Of a stretch of 64,000 nucleotides of DNA, positions 62,570-64,000 are shown in pieces; within the stretch, counting starts at the first letter, position 1; every line of letters begins with the position of its first letter. The notes beneath the pieces were generated by a model. It did no database searches. It was not told the DNA's origin and worked only from the letters and a program-made list of their open reading frames with translations. Source of the stretch: Conyzicola nivalis_A. GTDB lineage: Bacteria; Actinomycetota; Actinomycetes; Actinomycetales; Microbacteriaceae. The translations under genes and the position numbers were made by a program. The stretch lies in contig NZ_JBEPSJ010000001.1 of NCBI RefSeq assembly GCF_040548875.1, positions 1,488,001 through 1,552,000 of the forward strand, written 5' to 3'.

Positions 62570-63595
62570 ATGAGCGAAACCCAGAAAACCGCGACCCTGA
62601 CCGACTGGCAATCGCTCTGCGACAGCCTCACGACCGATCCTGCACTCTTCTCCGAGGTACGCCTCGCCGTCGAGAGCCCCCTCCGCTATCTCGAGCGCTT
62701 CCGCGCCCGGCTGGCGCTGCGCGGCATCACAACGCCCGAGGGCGTGTCGCCCTGGTTGGCGCTCGTCGACTGGCTCGACGAGAACGACCGGCTCGTCGAG
62801 CTCGACGAAGACACCTCGAGCGAAGACCTGGTCGACTACCTCTCGACGCTCCCCGTGGTGGCGGGCTCGGGTGCGAACCTGCGGCCGGTCGCGGCACAGG
62901 ACGTGCACCTCGCCTACTCGGTGCCGCGCGCGAACGTGCTGCTCGCACCGCACTACTGGACTCTGCTCCACCTCGACACCGAGACGGCGTCGTACCCGCT
63001 GGCGCTCGTCTCGACCGAGGCCGCGCCCCGCATCACCGCCCTCGCCGCGGCGGTCGGCCACTCAGCACGCACGATCGACGAGTCCGATGCCGAAGACGCG
63101 GCTCGTTCCGGGCTCACCGGATACTCCTACCCGCTCGCGCAGGCGGCTCCGGTGCAGACCGGTCCGCGCCCGGGCAACGTCGGCCTGCGAATCCTCGGCT
63201 TCATCGTCGACGCGCTTCTGCTCTACGGCGTCATCCTCGGCGGCGTCTGGCTGGGGATCACCATCAACGGCAGCAACAGCGGAGGTCTGATACCGACCGT
63301 CATGCTCATCGTCGCCGTGGCCTACGTCGCGGGGCTCGCCGTCGTCGTCGGCCGCACGGGTCAGTCGCTCGGCCTGCTCATCGTCGGACTGAAGGTGGTC
63401 AAGGCCGATTCGGCCGCCGCTCCGGGCTTCGCCTCCGCGCTCGGCCGCGGGGCGCTGCTGTTCTTCGCGCCGTTCGCGATCTGGCTCGTGGTGCTGATCG
63501 TCACCACGCTCGTCGATCCGCGAGGGCGCGGACTGCACGACAAGGCCGCCGGAACCTTCGTGGCCTACGCGCGGGGTGCGAACGCGGTTCGGTAG
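62570..63595 (+). CDS. RDD-family membrane protein
   Basis: 341 residues. The N-terminal 195 residues are soluble and match no domain I know. The C-terminal part is an RDD domain (VGLRILGFIVDALLLYGVIL, then GQSLGLLIVGLKVV and DPRGRGLHDKAAGTFV) with about four helices. RDD proteins are often Na+ or H+ antiporter-like or act as accessory transport components. It diverges from ligA. Its promoter nearly repeats that of the 2OG oxygenase gene. Confidence 0.85.
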   Translation: MSETQKTATLTDWQSLCDSLTTDPALFSEVRLAVESPLRYLERFRARLALRGITTPEGVSPWLALVDWLDENDRLVELDEDTSSEDLVDYLSTLPVVAGSGANLRPVAAQDVHLAYSVPRANVLLAPHYWTLLHLDTETASYPLALVSTEAAPRITALAAAVGHSARTIDESDAEDAARSGLTGYSYPLAQAAPVQTGPRPGNVGLRILGFIVDALLLYGVILGGVWLGITINGSNSGGLIPTVMLIVAVAYVAGLAVVVGRTGQSLGLLIVGLKVVKADSAAAPGFASALGRGALLFFAPFAIWLVVLIVTTLVDPRGRGLHDKAAGTFVAYARGANAVR

Positions 63596-63601
63596 GCGTT
63601 T

Positions 63602-64000
63602 CTAGGCGGGAACGGCGACGGCGCTGACCGTGCGGGCGATCGTGCACTGTCCGAGCACGCGCGTGCCGACGTAGACGACGGCGGTCTGGCCGGGCGATAC
63701 GCCGTTGATCGGCTCGACCGGACGGATGACCATCTCTCCGCTCTCGACCGAGACGACCGCCGCGACCGGGTCGGCGTGCGCGCGGATCTGCACCTCGCAG
63801 TCGAACGGGGTGATCGATCCGTCGGCGTGGGCCTCGGCGATGCCCGACTCGACGGGCCCGAGGCCTGCCCACGTGAACTTGGTGCCGGCGAGCTCGGAGA
63901 GGTCGAGCGCCTCCTTGGGGCCGACGACGACGGTGTTGGTCTTGGGCTGCACCTCGAGCACGAAGCGCGGCATGCCGTCGTCTGACGGGTAGCCGATGCT
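63602..64000 (-). CDS. mnmA: tRNA-specific 2-thiouridylase, C-terminal part
   Basis: The window holds about 132 C-terminal residues; the 5' end lies beyond base 64000. The visible part includes GMPRFVLEVQPKTNTVVVGP, the FDCEVQIRAH strand and VSPGQTAVVY near the end, matching the C-terminal beta-barrel domains of MnmA. The full enzyme thiolates U34 of glutamate, glutamine and lysine tRNAs. The gene is just upstream of ligA on the same strand, as in other Microbacteriaceae, with the RDD gene between them on the other strand. Confidence 0.92.
   Translation of the reverse strand, partial: SIGYPSDDGMPRFVLEVQPKTNTVVVGPKEALDLSELAGTKFTWAGLGPVESGIAEAHADGSITPFDCEVQIRAHADPVAAVVSVESGEMVIRPVEPINGVSPGQTAVVYVGTRVLGQCTIARTVSAVAVPA

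Overview
The window is a stretch of high-GC actinobacterial chromosome. Gene content, codon use, the gatC-gatA-gatB / ligA / mnmA neighbourhood, HspR-type control of a Clp ATPase and many apparently leaderless genes all fit the family Microbacteriaceae. I cannot name a genus. Coding density is high and no stretch over 300 bases lacks a gene; the longest intergenic spaces (up to about 265 bp) hold divergent promoters or repeats. I saw no rRNA, tRNA, CRISPR array, insertion sequence or phage gene.

Layout. 0.1-5.2 kb: alpha/beta hydrolase, six-helix membrane protein, VOC protein plus HxlR regulator, SRPBCC protein plus ArsR regulator, and gdhA. 5.4-9.1 kb: ABC exporter plus NarL-type two-component system; the kinase appears to start at CTG. 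9.2-12.7 kb: a lower-GC insert with a NERD-nuclease/SF1-helicase fusion and a RecB-like PD-(D/E)XK protein, the best candidate for an undescribed nucleic-acid defence or processing locus. 12.8-17.5 kb: quinone oxidoreductase/XRE/4-TM membrane operon, a divergent HTH-membrane protein, DedA protein, and GH3 lipoprotein. 17.6-21.4 kb: HspR-controlled ClpC-like ATPase, membrane protein, 46-residue acidic protein. 21.4-29.2 kb: small metabolic and membrane genes (aldo-keto reductase, GerW-like, SRPBCC, Nudix, MFS, DUF1761, NYN/OST-HTH, CSD-DUF1294, DUF3054, nnrE, monooxygenase), with a cluster of a short dispersed repeat.

29.2-36.9 kb: LacI regulator, family-5 binding protein, two permeases, double ATPase and GH1 beta-glucosidase, read as a beta-glucoside uptake and hydrolysis operon with a LacI-type palindrome in its promoter. 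37.0-38.5 kb: SatD family gene plus membrane partner, bracketed by 17-bp palindromes. 38.6-42.0 kb: macro-domain gene divergent from a DUF4062-STAND-TPR protein, with a duplicated 57-bp element between them. 42.0-44.1 kb: esterase and FUSC transporter. 44.2-47.5 kb: gatCAB (indirect tRNA-Gln/Asn amidation). 47.6-53.4 kb: CitAB-like two-component system divergent from a tctCBA tricarboxylate transporter. 53.5-60.1 kb: two META lipoproteins, 2OG-Fe oxygenase, Tat-exported phosphoesterase, serine hydrolase operon, VOC protein. 60.1-64.0 kb: ligA, RDD membrane protein, and the 3' end of mnmA.

A window-wide pattern: at least seventeen genes have a TANNNT -10 hexamer (often TAGCGT) 5-7 bases before the start codon and no Shine-Dalgarno, as expected for leaderless transcripts.
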